Of a stretch of DNA of 64,000 nt, positions 23,526 to 34,882 are shown one piece after another. Below the pieces are notes generated by a model, which saw only the letters and a list, made by a program, of their open reading frames with translations, did not search any database and was not told where the DNA came from. Each line of letters starts with the position of its first letter. The stretch's first letter is position 1. The DNA comes from Zonotrichia leucophrys gambelii (Eukaryota; Chordata; Aves; Passeriformes; Passerellidae), in contig NC_088178.1 of the NCBI RefSeq assembly GCF_028769735.1, positions 6,824,001-6,888,000 on the forward strand, read 5' to 3'. The position numbers and the translations under genes are program-made.

Positions 23526-25119
23526 GTAAGTACTGGGGACTAAAGAGGAAAAAAAGCTCCAGGAAAATGACAGATTTAGCCCTAAGGGGCCACAGAACAC
23601 ATGGGGTGCATGGAATCAAAATACAAAAGCTTTGCTTCTGATTTAGGGGGAGTAATGTATAGATGAGCATTTACACCAAGACCTGTGGGCACCCTATGGC
23701 TGATCAGGGACACCTGCAAGAATGAAGAGAAGCAAGGCAAACAAACAAGCCCCACTGCAAATCTAGTCCTATAATCTTGTACAATGCAGGTCTAAGCCCA
23801 TCAGTGGAGCTCAGGAAGTTCTAAGTCAGTTTGCTATTTTTAACCATCCAACATTAAACAGCAATAAGAGACAGTATTCCAAGGAAAGGTTTATCCATGT
23901 TAATCATTTCTGATGGAACCACTGTCAATTTATCAGGAAATAACAGTGCTATAGATACCTACAAGTTCACTCATTGCTCACCAGTCTTGGATCTTAAGAG
24001 ACTTTAAGCAGGGACTGTAAGGGAAGCAAGGCAACTGGGATGTTTAATCTGTCACTAAGAAATACTAATTTATCAAAAAATAAAAGACTGAAAATTGTTG
24101 GACTATTAAATGGAATCAATGTGATTATTAAGTGAATCAATGTGATTATTAAATGGAATTAATGATTCTGTGATTTTTACAACATATCAAACTCTATGAT
24201 TTTTGTTGGTCCCTTCAGGATATTCTGTGAGTCTGTGATTATAAAATCCTTATATTAATGTGATATTCATTTACTGGTGACTGGTGTTTAACTGTAATGG
24301 CACACAAAGAAACAGTGCTGCATTTTGGGCAAATAGGACTTCAAGCATCCAAGGGAGTTTTTTAGGAATGGTATTAGGTCCTTTGAGAATTAATCTCCTC
24401 CAGGTCATTGTTCATCCCCTGAACAGGCCCCGTGCCCTGTACCAGCTCCCAATATAGTTCCTGACGTGACAGGATCTCCAAGCCCCACAACAGCCCAAGG
24501 AATGGGGACACAGAAAATACCAGCATGTTTTTATTGATTTAGAGTCAGCAGTGGCAAACCAGTATTGACAGCTGGAGATAAATGTAACTTACATCTGGCA
24601 GGGGACACATTGGAAAAAAGGAAGTGGGGCAACAAAAGGCCAATCTCAATTAGCTTTTATTGACCCTGTTGCATAAACAGGCCAGACAGCAGCCTCAGTG
24701 CAGAGGTCTGGATGCATTTTTCCCTTCAGTTGTTTACCAATATCCAAGGATATTCCATCCTAACTACGTGTGGAGCACAGCACGGAGCAGCCTTAACACA
24801 TTTGCACACAGAGCAGCTCAGAAAGTAGCTGAGTAATAGTCTGGCCACAGGCCTGAGCAACTTCTGGGGAAAAATAACAACTGCACACTCACAAATTTCT
24901 GGAGAAAAGCTTTCATCAGTTCCACCAGTATTTTTAAATGCACATTCTATTTTTACCATGTGTTCCCTTACTATGCTTGCCACAGTGAGAGTCCACTACC
25001 AATTCTGACAATAAAAATGGCATTTCTAAGCAGTTCTGTGTGCTATAGGAGGTACTTTCTTTTAGAAGAGATTTGCAAAAAAAAAAAAAGGTTTAAAAAG
25101 GCACCAAGAAGAGGCTGAC
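23526..25119. other. Unique AT-rich sequence with a 21-bp tandem repeat
   Basis: At about 24105-24165 a unit around ATTATTAAATGGAATCAATG is repeated nearly three times with small changes. Sequence just after it (ATTCTGTGATTTTTAC, and GATATTCTGTGAGTCTGTGA near 24220) is reminiscent of CR1 tail sequence but too decayed to call. Confidence 0.5.
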
Positions 25120-25472
25120 ATTCATAGAAACATAGAATCCTGTAATTATGGAATGGTTTGGATTGGAAGGAGCCATCTCATTCCACCCCCTTCCATGGGA
25201 CACCTTCCACTAGCCCAGGGTGTTCCAAGCCCATCCAGCCTGGCCTTGGGCACTTCCAGGGATCCAGAGGCAGCCACAGCTGCTCTGGGCACCCTGTGCC
25301 AGGGCCTGCCCACCCTCACAGGGAAGAATTCCTTCCCCATATCCCATCTGACCCTGCCTTTTGGCAGTGGGAAGCCATTTCCCCTTGTCCTGGCCCTCTG
25401 TTCCTTTCCAACCTGTCCCAAGTTCCTTTCCAGCTCTCCTGAAGCCCCTCTAGGTACTGGAAGGCTGCTAAT
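25120..25472 (-). repeat. CR1 LINE 3' end with ORF2 C-terminal remnant
   Basis: About 350 bases in minus orientation. The tail CATAGAAACATAGAATCC leads into GAATGGTTTGGATTGGAAGG, a shortened CCATGGGACACCTTCC, CATCCAGCCTGGCCTTGGGC, and then the coding end (on the minus strand) around CCCTGCCTTTTGGCAGTGGG and CCTGTCCCAAGTTCCTTTCC. The frame seen on the plus strand here (192 codons) is an artefact of this repeat. Confidence 0.93.
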
Positions 25473-28264
25473 TAAAACACTTCTAATTAAAAACAGTCCA
25501 AGAGGAGATGCAAACAGTGATTGGATGCTAAACTTATTATCTGAGGAACAAACTTCACAACCAGCACAGACACACCATCGGTTAATTTTATCTAGCAAGG
25601 CAATGTTCATTGGTGAAAATTCATGCCAAACTGTCACTGAGACCCTCATCTGGCCAGGTGTTAGTGGAAAGCCAAGAGGTGAAGGGGTGATGATATTTAC
25701 TGTTCTAAATAGTGTCTGTAACAGATATTAAACAATAAATCTTGACATGGAGGCCAGCAAGTAGAGCTGGGAAGAGTCAGTGCCACTGCCTTACAGACCT
25801 TCTGTTCCATACCTGGAGAGAGCAGCACCCTTCATCTTCTCCACAAGTTCTTTGAGGAAACTGAATTTTGCTTTTTAATTTTTTGAAGCATTCTTTTCCT
25901 GACCTTCCCCTCCTATTTCATAGTGTTTTCACCCTGCTGGTAGGAAGTGCCTTTCTGCTGACGTCCATTCTGACTCATCCACCCCTGACAATTACAGCAC
26001 TTGCCACGTTTCAGCTCAGGCACAAAGCCTAAGGTGAGGTATGTCAAGTGTGCTGCAGCCTTTCCCAAGGAGAAACAGCCATACCTAATGTGCATTTTAA
26101 AGGGCACCTCTTTTTCCAGCCTGGCAAGGAATTCTCTTTGAAACAAAGTTTTAAAACAAACACAGATAGATTTTGGCCACATGGCTATGGAAAATAAACA
26201 TCTTCAGTAAACACACCTCACTGTTCTGAGTGTGTTAAACATGCCAACTGGCCTTTAATGGAGCTACAGCACTATCAGAACTTTGCCTCAGAAAAAAGCT
26301 GGCCAATTCTAATTCCTTAATCATCTTAACTGAGATACTTTAAGCCTGAAGCACTGATTTCTTGGCAATATTAGAATTTCCAGGTAATTACACTAATAGG
26401 TATTTGGAAATCAAACACAGACTTACACTATATAGGAAGCAATTCTAGAGCCTGATTCTGATGTTGTACCAATAAAAAATACCCTGGCAATAGCTCTTTA
26501 ATAACTATTGACTGCTGAAGAACTGAAAATGACCCACACAAAGGACAAGGTCAGAATTTAAATCAATTTCATGACCAGCCATAAGAATATCACTTACAAG
26601 TAGCAGGCAGGTGATGTTTTGGCTCTCCAAAGTGCTTGGCATATACATTAGATAACAAATACCATCATCCTGTAAGCAGTAGGAGCATTGTCCATCATAT
26701 ATTACAAATGTAGAAAACAAATGCAGCACTAGAACCAAAGTTTATCCCAGCTGAAGCACCACAGACAAGGCACAGTTCAGTCCCACCCTCTGCAAACCAG
26801 CAATTTTAACTGTGCCCTCAGCTGACAAATTCAGACAAGTTTAGGCCAGCAGGAGTAGGAAAATTCACCATTTTTTTAGGTTTAGATCCTATTATCAGGA
26901 AAAAAAAACATATAGTTATTGCCACTGAATCTCAGGTGCTGATTCTTATAGAGAAAGAAAGGTAAAACCTCAAAAAGCAAAACTGGGATGGGAAAAGGGA
27001 ATCCAGTATTGGATATTTGTGATCATCTAACTCTGGAAGAGTTGGCTTTCCCAAATAAAAGCAACAACAGAAACTAAAAGGCAAAAGAAGTATAAAAAAA
27101 GAGGGGGTTCCTCACAAGTGCTGTGGTCACTATGCACCTGCTTACACATTGGGAAATGTCTACCCCACCTGCACAAACCCCAGAAGGATCCCAGGAAGAA
27201 CTCAGTGGAACTTCCAGAGATTCTTACAGAATTTTCCTTTTCTCAGTGTGCATTTTAGAAAAGGTTGTAGTAAGATTTCTACATTTCTATTTTTACATTC
27301 AGTGCCTCAAGACACTAAATTAAGTTGTGCATGAGCTTGTGCATTGTTACAGCCAAACAGGAAGGGAGACTTGCTCCACACATTTTCTGCTGTGTGTCTC
27401 TGCCATGGCATTAGAGGGGTTCATTAAGAGCCCATTTAAAAGCACATCACTTTCCATTAAACTCCTTGATTCTCACAGAAGCTCAATTGTTTCATCCTTA
27501 TTAAATTCTTGGGAACTTGTCCATGAGAGTATTCTAACAGGGGCTGACAAACTGTGAAGATTTCAAAGATATTCTAAGCATTAGATTATTTACATCCCTA
27601 AGAACACTCTGCTCCAGACAGTGAAATTAATTCAAGCTGGCTTGCCCTAAATTTTTTTCCAGCTCCTCAAGAGATTTTGCTACTGGGTTTAACAATATCA
27701 AGCTGGTAAAGAACAAAGTACCACAAGATTTGTAGAACAATCTGTAAATTGTATGTAGAATAAAAGTTCATGGAATTAGATCTTTTTGAAATAAAGGAAT
27801 TATAATTCCTTTATATTCAAAGAATAAAGTGGAAAAAAAGAGTGATGTTCTTTCTACACAGTAAGTCCAGACATCTAATTGGGTTTCTTCTCTACAAAAT
27901 ACCTTTGGAAAGTATTATTTGACTACTTTTGCCAGCTACAGGTAGGGCTGGGAAAGTATGCAAGAATCTTCACACAGCATTTGCTATTTGAAAGCCTGCA
28001 GAAGGGTGCCCCAATATCAAATACATTTTAAACTTGTTCCTTTTTCACTAGGAAGAGCATATCAAAACTCTTTGACAGTGAGAGCTTCTCCTGGAGCAGC
28101 AGCAGCAGTTTTGGAGCCACCATTGCCACTGCAAGGATCAACAGGGTGTTGGTTCCATTTCTGAGAGACGTGGGAATTCCAGGTGTGCTGAGGTTCTTAC
28201 TGCACTCCTGACTCTCCAGCTGCTGCCTGCCCTCATCACAGGAATAACAGACCTTTCTTTCCAG
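25473..28264. other. Unique sequence, probable intron
   Basis: No interspersed repeat was recognised. An open stretch after an acceptor-like TTTTTCACTAG at about 28051 encodes a Ser-rich segment (SWSSSSSFGATIATARINR) followed by GTGTTG. It would enter the next exon in a different frame and is therefore not included in the model. Confidence 0.35.
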
Positions 28265-28360
28265 ACCTCTATGGTGAAGACATGGCAGTTGCCCAGAAAA
28301 TTGCTGCAAACTCATTTCATCATGAAATGCACTACAGATTTCATAGACAAGGAAAACAAG
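28265..28360 (+). CDS. Candidate internal exon of an unrecognised gene
   Basis: A strong acceptor (ACCTTTCTTTCCAG, ending at 28264) precedes 31 open codons reading LYGEDMAVAQKIAANSFHHE and MHYRFHRQGKQ, then AACAAG|GTAGTA. Entry and exit are both phase 1. The middle reads like a helical segment. A second frame over the same bases is also open, so the frame choice rests on protein-likeness and on phase agreement with the exons at 23473 and 29308. No family is recognised. A CR1 copy lies in the following intron. Confidence 0.42.
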
Positions 28361-28469
28361 GTAGTATCTTTGCCCTTACCACAAGTTTTTTGTCCTCAAA
28401 AACTTAGGTTCTTCTTCAGTCTCCTTTTCCATTCTCATGCTTTTCTTCACAGAAAGGGTTGTAAAACAT

Positions 28470-28642
28470 GAGCACAGGCTGCCCAGAGCAGTGGTGCAGT
28501 GCCCATCTCTGGCAGTGTTCAAAAACCAGGTGGATGTGACACCTGAGGACAGGGTTTAGTGGTGGACATGGTGCTGGTGCTGGGCTGATGGTTGGACTTA
28601 GTGATCTTTAAAGGTCTTTTCCACCCTTAATGATTTCCTGAT
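28470..28642 (+). repeat. CR1 LINE 3'-end fragment, different subfamily
   Basis: Plus orientation: GAGCACAGGCTGCCCAGAGC, CAGTGCCCATCTCTGGCAGT, then GGTTGGACTTAGTGATCTTT and TTCCACCCTTAATGATT. The same subfamily type as the minus-strand copy at 14592. Confidence 0.85.
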
Positions 28643-29307
28643 GCCTCAGACACCTTATTTTCCATATCCCTGATAACTCCCACCACTCAGCTGGGGACTG
28701 CTGGCATTGGCCCACCTCCATCTCATTCTTGCAAGGCACATTTCAAACACTGAAAACTGAACAACTTCCCTGACTGAAGGCCTTGCCAAAGGCAAAAACC
28801 CCTTCCCTAAGGAAGGTTTTGCTACGGGAAAAAGGGACCCAGACCTTGGGTTAGTGAGGCTGAAGTAAAGGAATTATGGTCAATTCTATAGTGAAAGAAT
28901 GGCAAAAAAAAAGAGAAATGCCAATATTACTTTTCAACTGCAGATTTTGATGATTGGTTGTAAGTGTGTGAAGATGTTTTCAGCACTTGAAGGTACTTGA
29001 TCATACTTGTTGATCATCCATTACAAAGCACGTGGAAGTGCAGATGGCACAGCTCTGTTTCACATATTGTGTTACACAGCTATGATTGGAGTGACCCCAA
29101 ACTGCCACAACAAGACATTTAACCCTCATTTCAGGCCAAATGCAAAAAAGATATTCAGATGCCTAAAGATGCAGATTGAAATCACTCAAATGATTAAAGC
29201 AAATTAAATTCAGCATGCATATACAAGTATGATCTTGTAAATAGTTGTAATGAAAACAGTGTTCATTAGTTTGGGAATTATTAAATCAACATTTTGAACA
29301 GCTTCAG

Positions 29308-29432
29308 GAAAGCAGGCGCAGCAAGAACTGAGCTTAGATGATGACTTACATAAAATCATCGAGTCAGTGGTTGGCAGCTGTCAAAAAGTAAAGTTTCAGG
29401 AGTGGTTCCAAAAGCAGTACAGCATGAAACAG
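29308..29432 (+). CDS. Candidate internal exon of an unrecognised gene
   Basis: The open frame of 41 codons includes QQELSLDDDLHKIIESVVGS and CQKVKFQEWFQKQYSMKQ, and ends at a strong consensus donor AAACAG|GTAAGATC. The alternation of acidic, hydrophobic and basic residues looks like a helical soluble domain, and the frame is the most protein-like stretch I found in the interior of the window. The acceptor is the weak point: two AGs (ending at 29301 or 29307) both give the required phase 1 entry, but the pyrimidine tract is poor. Exit is phase 0. I do not recognise the protein. Confidence 0.48.
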
Positions 29433-29779
29433 GTAAGATCATACCATTATATGCATCTGTGGGTCTTTCATACTGAGTATTCTGGGAAGCTTTGGTGAAA
29501 CACAAAACATGCAAAGTGGAAAAGGGTCAAAAGAGAGCAAAGACAATGATGAAATGTATGGGACAACTTCCATATGGGGATTGACTGAGCAGAAACCCTG
29601 CATCACAGGAAAGGTTTGACTTACTTACAGGGGATATGTTAGGAGGTTATGTATTCTTGAATAGCCTGGAGGAGGTGAGTAAAAATCAACTGTCCCTCCA
29701 GTTCTTGTGCTGGAAGAAGAAGGGAAGTTAAAAGAAGTCAGGTTCTGAACAAACCAAGGCTGTTGGTCTTTCCAAAGCA

Positions 29780-29995
29780 CTTGTTCAGCTCTTTCCAAGT
29801 ACTGTAAATTTTGTGCATCTACAACATCCTTTGGCAAAGAGTTCTACAAGTCTACGACAAGCTACAACAATGTCTCCCTTTGTGTTTTAGCCGTGGAGTT
29901 CTGCCCAATCAAACCTCACATGGATGTTATTCTGCACCTTTGTTGTCCTTTCCATTTGCTGCCCTTTTCCATTTTTAATAAGCAGAAAGCTCCCA
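29780..29995 (-). repeat. Old, diverged CR1 LINE fragment
   Basis: The order TTTTGTGCATCTACAACATC, CTTTGGCAAAGAGTTCTACA, ACAATGTCTCCCTTTGTGTT then TGCTGCCCTTTTCC follows the reverse complement of ancient CR1 body sequence (CTTTGGCAAAGAGTTCCACA and neighbours). Heavily decayed, with approximate boundaries. Confidence 0.5.
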
Positions 29996-30769
29996 AAGCA
30001 ACTGGACAAATGCTTAGCAAGGGCTGTAGTTGGGGTAATAAAAGTGACAAATCCCATCAGCCCTGCCTAAAAATACGGCTGGGAGATCACATGGGATTAG
30101 TCAGAGAGAATAAAAGGAGCAGGAAAGGTGTGATACACATACTATCTTTACTTTTTTCTTGGCATTCATCTCCTTCTGGCCACTTGGGTAAGAGTCAAAG
30201 CAGTGGCCAGCTTGGTCCCAGTCAGCATATGTGTTCCTATGTTGGCTAAAATCAGAGTAAATTTAAAAAACAAAATAATTTAATTAGTCTTGTATCCAAT
30301 AAAAAAACTAAACAGTATTTGTTGTTCTGCCTTGAGCTGTTATTTTTATAGCACCATTAGCTAGGAATTAATTAGTAGTAATTGGTGAACCCTTACTGTG
30401 AATCTTGCTGCAGAGTTTATTGTTTATCAAGATGTTTAGTGAAGATGCATTCTCATGACTCAGATGTGAGGATAATGGTTTCCTTCAGGACTCCTGCAGG
30501 TTCCGTGCCATGACTCAGTGCTGTTATTTATTCTCCATGCTAAGGGCACAGCTGGTTTGTGAGAACAAGTGCCCAGGCTGATGGATTCTCATCACAACCA
30601 AAACCAGAGGGGATGGATGGCTTCAACCTCTCACATAGTGTTAATGCTGTCACACAAAATGCCCATAAACTGAGCTAAAGACACAAACAAGTCACTGCAG
30701 ATTTTGGAGTATGTCCAATATTCTGACACACAGATGTTGTGAAAACATCTTACTCCTTATCTTTGATAG

Positions 30770-30811
30770 GGCAGATGCCAGAAACCTGTGATTTTGTGTT
30801 ATAAAAAGCTG
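30770..30811 (+). CDS. Candidate 42-base micro-exon
   Basis: An acceptor (TTACTCCTTATCTTTGATAG, ending at 30769) and a strong donor (AAGCTG|GTAAGC) enclose 14 codons, GRCQKPVILCYKKL, in phase 0 at both ends. It is the only frame without a stop. It lies 167 bases before the terminal exon candidate. Being symmetric, it could be skipped without shifting frame. A short exon like this is easy to find by chance. Confidence 0.27.
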
Positions 30812-30978
30812 GTAAGCACACACAGATGCTTCCTGCTTGATACTGTAGGGTTCAGCAGAGCCCTCAGTATCAGCAGACATTGGCAAACAAACTCTTTTAT
30901 CTTTGTTGGTATTTTGAGTCCTTTGATCCTCTTATTTGAAATCTGGATCCAAAAATTCCCAATTTATCTTTATTTTAG

Positions 30979-31476
30979 GCTCCTGAGAGAGAAAACAATC
31001 CTTTAAAACCCATTAAACTCCAGAGTAGTGATGAAACTCTGTGTTTTGAAAACATTTTTCAATCCCAGCAGCATTCTGAGGTTAAGGCTGGGCTCAAGAA
31101 CAGGATTACTGTTTCTAAAGAAGAGGTGGTTCTCTGTTGTATCACTACAGGCTCAAAGCTTATTAACATTTTTTACCCCCTTCCCTGTACAGAAAAGTTT
31201 CACTTCAAGCATCAGGCAAGCCTTGAGGCTCCCCTGTCCACATTTACTCTGCTATTTACACACCAAAAATATCCACCTTCAAAAGAGAAGCATGAGCCAG
31301 TGCTTTGGTGTTTTTCTAGCAGGAACACAAATAAAAGAAATCAGTGCTTATATTTGCAAAGCCATTTGCTACATCAGATTACAGGCCAACATGCTGCATT
31401 TATAAATTCCTTTGCCTGGCAATACTTGGGGAGCAGCAGGAAGAAAACTTTCAGTAGACAAACAAGCTCTGTGTAA
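30979..31476 (+). CDS. Candidate terminal coding exon of an unrecognised gene
   Basis: An excellent acceptor (TTTATCTTTATTTTAG, ending at 30978) is followed by 165 open codons and TAA at 31474-31476. The frame begins APERENNPLKPIKLQSSDET and continues FENIFQSQQHSEVKAGLKN. The later half is rich in Phe, Leu, His and Ser, and the protein would end SRKKTFSRQTSSV. Two AATAAA signals follow within 280 bases, as expected of a 3' end. An open run of this length is near the limit of what chance gives here, but the combination of acceptor, open frame, stop and polyadenylation signals is notable. An internal donor-like GAG|GTTAAG at about 31083 would truncate it. No domain is recognised, and no membrane segment or signal is evident. 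Confidence 0.42.
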   Translation, partial: APERENNPLKPIKLQSSDETLCFENIFQSQQHSEVKAGLKNRITVSKEEVVLCCITTGSKLINIFYPLPCTEKFHFKHQASLEAPLSTFTLLFTHQKYPPSKEKHEPVLWCFSSRNTNKRNQCLYLQSHLLHQITGQHAAFINSFAWQYLGSSRKKTFSRQTSSV

Positions 31477-31729
31477 TCAGGAAGTAAGTAAACCCTGTTG
31501 AGGAACAGCAGCATAAGCTGCATAACACTTCTACATTTCATGACTGACAAACAAAAGAGAATTCCTAGATTTAAAAAGGGAACAACTAACAGATCAAAGT
31601 GAATGAAAAATGCATTTGCTGCCTGCCCTTTGGAAGTTCCCTGTCTGTGAGCCTGCAGGCACAGCCACCAGCATTCACACACAGCCAGCCAGGTGCCTCT
31701 ATGAACCAGGCAACAGCAGCACCTCAGAA

Positions 31730-31752
31730 AATAAAGAAAAGGAGTAAATAAA
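31730..31752 (+). terminator. Two polyadenylation signals (AATAAA)
   Basis: AATAAA occurs at 31730-31735 and 31747-31752, about 255 and 270 bases after the stop codon of the candidate terminal exon. The signals are exact, but AATAAA is frequent in AT-rich DNA, so their value depends on the exon model. Confidence 0.35.
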
Positions 31753-31854
31753 ACCTTACAAGGCTTCATAGATCCCTTTATTCACAAGGACACTACAAGA
31801 ACTGAACCAACCCTTAAACCCATCAGCACCCAGACCTTATTTTGAGTATAAGCA

Positions 31855-32180
31855 TCACGAGTGACATCACGGAGGAGAGACTTCACCTCCAATCCAATTT
31901 GCATTGTCTGATCTGCTCCAGACACAAACGCTCTGAGTTCCTGCAGGGGTAACCTGGGAGCAGGTTCCCAGGCTGATCAGCTTGCCTCTGTGGGCCAGGC
32001 CAGCTCTGCCAGCCCGGGAGTTGTGACACTGACCTTAGCTGGGCATTTGGGTCACTCCTGGCTGGCCTCGGTGACTCCGCACACAGGAGCCCCGCAGCGG
32101 CTCTCTCACAGGAGGGAGGAGCTGAGGAGCCTCTGTGAAGCTCAGTGCTCAGCTTCTCAGCATTGAAACTAGAGAACAAC
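31855..32180. promoter_or_regulatory. Possible regulatory block: CRE-like, CCAAT and octamer motifs
   Basis: Within 45 bases there is TGACATCA (31862-31869), two adjoining CCAAT boxes (31889-31893 and 31894-31898) and an octamer ATTTGCAT (31897-31904), followed by about 250 bases clearly more GC-rich than the surroundings. On the minus strand the octamer precedes inverted CCAAT boxes. No TATA box or coding exon follows convincingly on either strand, so this could be an enhancer, a promoter of a non-coding transcript, or coincidence. Confidence 0.25.
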
Positions 32181-34680
32181 ATAGGCTGGCAACAGAACAG
32201 GCCTTAGCAGGAGAATACATTGGATGGCTTGAGATTTTTTTTCACAGAAAGCATGACTAGCCTTTTTTTTTCTTTTCTTTTTTTTTAGCAAATGCTGTGC
32301 TATTATAGAAACTTAAAAGCTTAAATCTGATTTTTTCCTGAGCTGAAAATACAGTATTTCCCCACCCTCTTTATTCAAAACTGTTGCTTGCTGTCAGAGA
32401 CTTAGGAAACACAGCAATTCCCAAAAGTCTATGGAAAAGTTTATTTTTACTTTGCCTGCTCAGACAGTATTTCCCTTTAGCCCTGTCATACTGCTCTTTC
32501 CACCAGATGGTTTGCTGGTTCCTATTCTAGCTAAGAGGGATTTAACCAGCTTGAATTAATCCTTACAGTTGTCATCGACTAAGTGTTAATGCTCTGACAC
32601 TGCTTTAATCCTCAGGGATTTCTTTCCCCTGTGCCCCCACCCTGCCTGTCCAAAGGAGGGAGGAAGGAGGGCACTGGGGATGCTGAGCTGACAGAACAGC
32701 CCCATGCTCCAGTTCAGTGACAAGGTTACAGGCACTCACCTGGATAATCCATCCCAGGACATTCATAAGGGACATAAACAACTGCCAAGGAGCTCCTATT
32801 ACTGCATGAAAACTCAGTAATTTCAGTGATCATATGTGAAGCAGGAGCACATGTACACATGTAAGATTTGGGTTGTCACTTTTTAGCTTACCTGGGGTAT
32901 TTTGTGTTTTCCACACAGCGAATTTTTAAAAATTTTTCTGCTTTAATGTATTCCCTATTTTCTGAAAAGTAGAATCTGACACAAAGTAGCTTTCACCCTG
33001 GCAGGGGGGATTTCCTTCTAGAGTCCATATTTCCTGTTGTACTGCTGAGCTCCTGAACCCAGCACACCTGCATGCCCTCTGTGTGCATTAGGAACACCTC
33101 TTGGAATTTGGGTCATTAGCATATCACTAATCTCCACAAACTCATTATTATGAGCACACCCGATTCACACTGACCTTTTCACCCAGCTGCACCAGTGACA
33201 CACTCCCACCTTCCCCTTCCCACGGTCCCTCAGGAAATCGTGGATTACTGGGTGTTCCCAGGGGGTGCAGGGATCACCTGGCAGGCATTTACCACTCTGG
33301 AAGAGATGGTAACGGTTGCCACTTGGTTAGCAACAGAAACAAATATTCAGGGGAGAAACTAATTCAATTAGAATTTAAGAAGTTTTTTGCTACTGATGGA
33401 GCTCCTCTATGGCAAACCTTGCCTCCAGAAAACATGTGAGCCCTTCTGCAGGGCTACAGACAGCACTCTGGGAAGCATCATTGAAAGCTGGGTGGTTATT
33501 CAGGGGTCACTGTTCCCACTGTCCTTGCAGGAAAGCTACATATAACAAAGGAATTATTTGGACTACTACATCAGAAACCATTTACTAGAGGAGTGATTTG
33601 AAACTACAAAGCACCAGGTCTAATTGTGACAAAACAGTCAACCTGCCATCCCCAGATTTGAAAGCAGCTGTATTTGAATATTTTTGAAAAATACTTTTGA
33701 GAGGCTTATAAATTGTCTCAGCAGCACCCAGACAGCCCTAGACATGCTACATTCAGTAAACTAAACATGAAGTAATTCAGGAGAACTTAGACCATGATCT
33801 CACATCCATTGAGCTTAATAAGCATTCACAAGTATAAAATTAATACCTTTAGACATTTGCAGGGAAAAGGTTTTAAATAAACATTTCCAGGTAGTGAACA
33901 ATTTCAAAAGAAAATATAAGCCTTCTCTGGTTAGGCTGGGATTCCAAAGGGGCCATTCATAGTTCCAATTTTATCTTTTCTGTCAGCTGGTTTTCTACTT
34001 TTTGCATTAGCATTTTAAGGAGCATAACCAAAGTGTTTTTACAATAGAAGTGTATACTTATTCTGTTTTATTCTGCTTTTCTGCAGTGCTTTCAAGAAGC
34101 AGCAAAGGAATTTTTCCTCAGGTTTTCTAAGCTTATTCTTCAAGCAGCAACAGGGTGGGCAGGAGCTCTACCCAAAATTGAAGCAGGTGGAGTCATGTAG
34201 GTATAATGGAAATATTAGCAAGGCTACAGCCGGCATGAGCAGCCTCCACTGTTAGAGTTTGGGTTATATTTATATTTGTCTGTGTATACAATTTCCAAAG
34301 TGCTTCCCTACCCCTCCACATGTTTATACACTTTGTGCATTCCCTTTTTTTCCATATGCCAAACTTTATCTGGACCACTTTTCTTCCCCAGTGCACATCT
34401 GGGCTCTGGCCTCTCAGTCCTTCCACAGAGAAGAAGATGAACAAACACAGCTTCTCAATCCACTTCTGTGAATCATGGTTCCAGAATTTATACCTCATGT
34501 TATTTTTAAGCAAACTCTTGAACAGGGATACTGGAAGATAAAATATGTAAAATACAATTAAAAGGGGGGGAAGGTTTAGTGTGCTGGGACAGTTTTTATT
34601 ATCCATTTTCACACTACACCAAAGCTGCTTGTGTACTTATAATTGACTGACTTTTTTTCCTCCTGTTTCTCTGTTCCACA
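32181..34680. other. Unique intergenic sequence
   Basis: A T-rich run (32235-32290) and otherwise unremarkable sequence. No repeat, exon or RNA gene was recognised. Confidence 0.45.
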
Positions 34681-34882
34681 TAATGATAGAAACATGGAAT
34701 TATAGAAATGTTTGGCCTCGAAGAGGCCTTACAACTTAGCTCTTTCCACCCCCCTGCCATGGGCAGGGACACTTTCCACTATCCCAGGCTGCTCCAAGCT
34801 CTGTCCAACCTGACCTTGGACACTTCCAGGGATCCAGGGGTAGCCACAGCTTCTCTGGGCACCCTGCACCAGTGTCCCACCA
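34681..34882 (-). repeat. CR1 LINE 3'-end fragment
   Basis: Minus orientation: AACATGGAATTATAGAAATG, CCCCCTGCCATGGGCAGGGA, CACTTCCAGGGATCCAGGGG, then CTTCTCTGGGCACCCTGCAC. It is followed by an AT-rich stretch (34885-34930). Confidence 0.92.

Noticed and set aside
25153..25731. 192-codon plus-strand frame
   Set aside because: Antisense of a CR1 3' end.
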